From JBPOFM01 sp041391925 (lineage in GTDB: Bacteria; Bacteroidota; Bacteroidia; Flavobacteriales; Flavobacteriaceae): a DNA stretch of 64,000 bases. The notes beneath the pieces are model-generated. The model did not search any database and had not been told where the DNA came from. It saw only the letters and a list, made by a program, of their open reading frames with translations. Below are positions 62,154 to 64,000 of this stretch, in pieces (the stretch's first letter is position 1; every line of letters starts with the position of its first letter). Location of the stretch: NCBI GenBank assembly GCA_041391925.1, contig JAWKNA010000008.1:151768-215767 (forward strand), given 5' to 3'. The position numbers and the translations under genes were made by a program.

Positions 62154-63695
62154 TTATTTGATTTCCTTACCATCTTTATCAAAAAAATGGTATTCAAGAT
62201 AAGTGTAAGCATCTCTGGGCTGTATTTTTACCCATTTTTTGTGTTCCAAAAACCATTTGGAACGTACCGATGGAAAACCTTTCGACAGAAAGGCCGCTAT
62301 AAAAGGATGTGTGTTTAAAGTCACCTTCTTATAGTCTTTTTTGAAAATCCGCTCCAGGTCTTGGTTGATGCGTTCTATCACCTTAATCGGTGCTTCTATC
62401 TCATCACCAGTGCCATTCGGATTTTCTTCTTTGGTCTCAATATTTCGCTCCGGGCGAACGCGCTGTCTAGTAATCTGTACCAGGCCAAACTTGCTCGGAG
62501 GCAATATTTTGTGCTTCGCTTTGTCATCGCTCATTTCATTGCGCAGATGGTCAAAAAGCTTCTTGCGATTTCCAGCATTGGACATATCTATAAAATCTAT
62601 CACAATGATGCCTCCCATATCGCGCAAGCGCAATTGTCGGGCAATCTCTGAGGCAGAAATCATATTCACTTCCAAAGCGGTGTCTTCTTGGTTTTTTTCT
62701 TTGTTGGAGCGGTTTCCACTGTTCACATCTATCACATGCAGGGCTTCGGTGTGTTCTATCACAATGTACGCTCCTTTTGCCATGGAGACTGTACGTCCAA
62801 ACGAGGTCTTTATCTGACGCTCTATGCCATATTTTTCAAAAACTGGCACACCGTTATTGTGATGTTTTACAATAGATTCCTTTTTTGGTGCAATCTGGTG
62901 CACATAATCTTTTATTTGTCCATAAAGTGCTTCGTCATCCACAATGATATTTGAGAATGAATCATTGAAAATATCCCTCAATATAGAGGAAGCCTTGTTC
63001 ATCTCACCCAATACCTTACTTGGATGGTGTGCTTTATGGATTTTTTTACACATTGCTGTCCATCGATTCAGCAAATTTTGCAAATCACTGTCCAATTCCG
63101 CTACTAGTTTTCCTTCAGCGACCGTGCGTACAATGACGCCAAACCCTTTTGGGGTAATGCTTTTGACCAATCGTTTCAAACGATCTTTTTCTTCTTTCGA
63201 TTCAATCTTTTGAGAGATAGAAATTCTGTCAGAAAAAGGTACCAAAACAATATACCTTCCAGCAATTGAAAGTTCTGAGCTTAATCTCGGCCCTTTTGTG
63301 CTGATGGGTTCTTTTACAATCTGTACCAAGATAGATTGATTGGCTTTTAGCGCATTGGTCACACTGCCATGTTTATCAATATCTTTCTCGAACTGAAAGT
63401 TTTTCAATAGGAAATCGGTAGGTTTCCCTGTGCTTACACGTTTAATGAATTTTAAAAGGGAAGGAATTTGAGGCCCTAAATCGTGATAGTGCAAAAATGC
63501 ATCTTTCTCATAGCCCACATTGACAAATGCGGCATTTAGTCCCGGAACAACCTTACGGATTTTGGCGATAAACACATCACCAACCGAAAAGTTGTTATCC
63601 TCTTCCTCTTTGTGCAATTCAATAAGTTTTCCATCTTTTAATAAGGCAAAATCAACAACATCTGAATTTGAACGAATAATCAATTCTTTATCCAT
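62154..63695 (-). CDS. rng: Ribonuclease G
   Basis: RNase E/G family endoribonuclease, 513 residues, for 16S rRNA maturation and mRNA decay. Seen: the split S1 domain (NFSVGDVFIAKIRKVVPGLNA, FVNVGYEKDAFLHY), the catalytic Asp pair in VDVNSGNR and IVIDFIDM, and QITRQRVRPE. The Zn-link CPxCxG motif of E. coli RNase E/G is missing; the corresponding stretch reads NIETKEENPNGTGDEIEAPI, so dimers must be held differently. Upstream lies a structured leader (63758-63822). Translation starts at the ATG giving MDKELIIRSNSD. Confidence 0.95.
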   Translation of the reverse strand: MDKELIIRSNSDVVDFALLKDGKLIELHKEEEDNNFSVGDVFIAKIRKVVPGLNAAFVNVGYEKDAFLHYHDLGPQIPSLLKFIKRVSTGKPTDFLLKNFQFEKDIDKHGSVTNALKANQSILVQIVKEPISTKGPRLSSELSIAGRYIVLVPFSDRISISQKIESKEEKDRLKRLVKSITPKGFGVIVRTVAEGKLVAELDSDLQNLLNRWTAMCKKIHKAHHPSKVLGEMNKASSILRDIFNDSFSNIIVDDEALYGQIKDYVHQIAPKKESIVKHHNNGVPVFEKYGIERQIKTSFGRTVSMAKGAYIVIEHTEALHVIDVNSGNRSNKEKNQEDTALEVNMISASEIARQLRLRDMGGIIVIDFIDMSNAGNRKKLFDHLRNEMSDDKAKHKILPPSKFGLVQITRQRVRPERNIETKEENPNGTGDEIEAPIKVIERINQDLERIFKKDYKKVTLNTHPFIAAFLSKGFPSVRSKWFLEHKKWVKIQPRDAYTYLEYHFFDKDGKEIK

Positions 63696-63757
63696 AATGT
63701 TAATTTATTCTACTCCAATTTATCATTGGAACAGATGGTTAATACTTTTTTGACACA

Positions 63758-63822
63758 GGATTTTTTTTGAATCCGGTAAATCCATAACGCGGCATAGGTA
63801 GATGCCTTATGGTTGTGGATTT
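63758..63822 (-). promoter_or_regulatory. Structured leader upstream of rng
   Basis: Two hairpins in the rng 5' region. The larger pairs 63778-63788 with 63812-63822 (11 bp, one wobble) around an inner stem 63791-63795/63802-63806; the smaller pairs 63758-63762 with 63770-63774. Neither has a T-run on the rng strand, so a terminator is unlikely. An autoregulatory RNase G target is a possibility. The other bases in the 187-bp gap before 63883 show only the terminator at 63851-63878. Confidence 0.5.
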
Positions 63823-63850
63823 TATATCAAAGAACGTTACTTTAAAAATT

Positions 63851-63878
63851 GAAAAAGTAGTTAAAAAACTACTTTTTC
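63851..63878. terminator. Bidirectional terminator between the 29-residue basic protein gene and rng
   Basis: GAAAAAGTAGTT (63851-63862) pairs perfectly with AACTACTTTTTC (63867-63878) around an AAAA loop. It can terminate the upstream minus-strand basic protein gene, separating it from rng. Confidence 0.75.
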
Positions 63879-63882
63879 GCAT

Positions 63883-63972
63883 TTATTTCTTTTTGTGACG
63901 ATTAGCGCGTCTACGTTTTTTGCGCTTATGCGTCGCTACCTTGTGCCTTTTTCTTTTTTTACCACTTGGCAT
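63883..63972 (-). CDS. 29-residue Arg/Lys/His-rich protein, probable ribosome-associated peptide
   Basis: A very short frame, MPSGKKRKRHKVATHKRKKR followed by RRANRHKKK, ending with TAA. Eighteen of 29 residues are Lys or Arg and four more are His, typical of a tiny rRNA-binding ribosomal protein (Thx or bL36-like in character). Small proteins of this kind are conserved in Bacteroidota from memory and some were found bound to the Flavobacterium ribosome, but the exact name cannot be given from sequence. A terminator follows five bases after the stop. Its promoter probably lies beyond the window. Confidence 0.75.
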   Translation of the reverse strand: MPSGKKRKRHKVATHKRKKRRRANRHKKK

Positions 63973-64000
63973 AGATCAAGTTTTTTTAAATTAATGTTTC

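Overview
The window reads as a chromosomal stretch of a low-GC Bacteroidota bacterium, most likely a marine or psychrotolerant member of the Flavobacteriaceae. The evidence is the Alternative Complex III operon fused to aa3 oxidase genes, flavobacterial gene orders (rimP-nusA-infB, rplM-rpsI-rpsB-tsf, asnS-rpoN), promoters of the TTTG / TAnnTTTG type, starts without Shine-Dalgarno sequences, and Bacteroidota families such as DUF2723, DUF5686, GH92, TPR histidine kinases and PorT-like barrels. The genus cannot be fixed from the sequence alone. No phage, insertion sequence, rRNA or CRISPR array was seen.

Layout. Bases 1-10975 (minus strand) hold one respiratory operon, actABCDEF-coxB-coxA: quinol oxidation by Alternative Complex III passes electrons to an aa3 oxidase; coxA runs off the left edge. 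Bases 11047-17157 hold a SPOR-domain protein, the rimP-nusA-infB operon with a terminator-like hairpin in its leader, a two-domain universal stress protein and tRNA-Gln. Bases 17265-22880 hold a DUF2723 glycosyltransferase-like membrane protein, a polysaccharide deacetylase, a thioredoxin-fold protein without cysteines and a membrane metallophosphoesterase.

Bases 22973-32966 are an accessory catabolic locus: three GH92 alpha-mannosidase genes, a FucP-like sugar symporter and an exported glycosylasparaginase. Together they suggest breakdown of high-mannose N-glycans or glycopeptides, without a SusC/SusD pair in view. The third GH92 has Gln where its paralogs have the putative catalytic Glu, which suggests a mannose-1-phosphodiester substrate. 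A TPR sensor kinase and LytTR regulator follow; just beyond them are two 12-bp direct repeats spaced exactly 21 bp, placed like a LytTR operator, ahead of a secreted YadA-head/C1q-domain protein.

Bases 38249-44749 hold an aldehyde dehydrogenase, a small secreted protein and a complete cyanophycin module (synthetase, cyanophycinase, isoaspartyl peptidase). Bases 44849-60428 are mostly core information genes (polA, rplM, rpsI, rpsB, tsf, pyrH, frr, asnS, rpoN), interrupted by an AT-rich KAP-type P-loop NTPase that looks inserted between polA and rplM. The right end has a PAP2-like membrane protein, a PorT-like barrel, an 11-unit 21-bp tandem repeat, RNase G with a structured leader, and a 29-residue Arg/Lys/His-rich protein.
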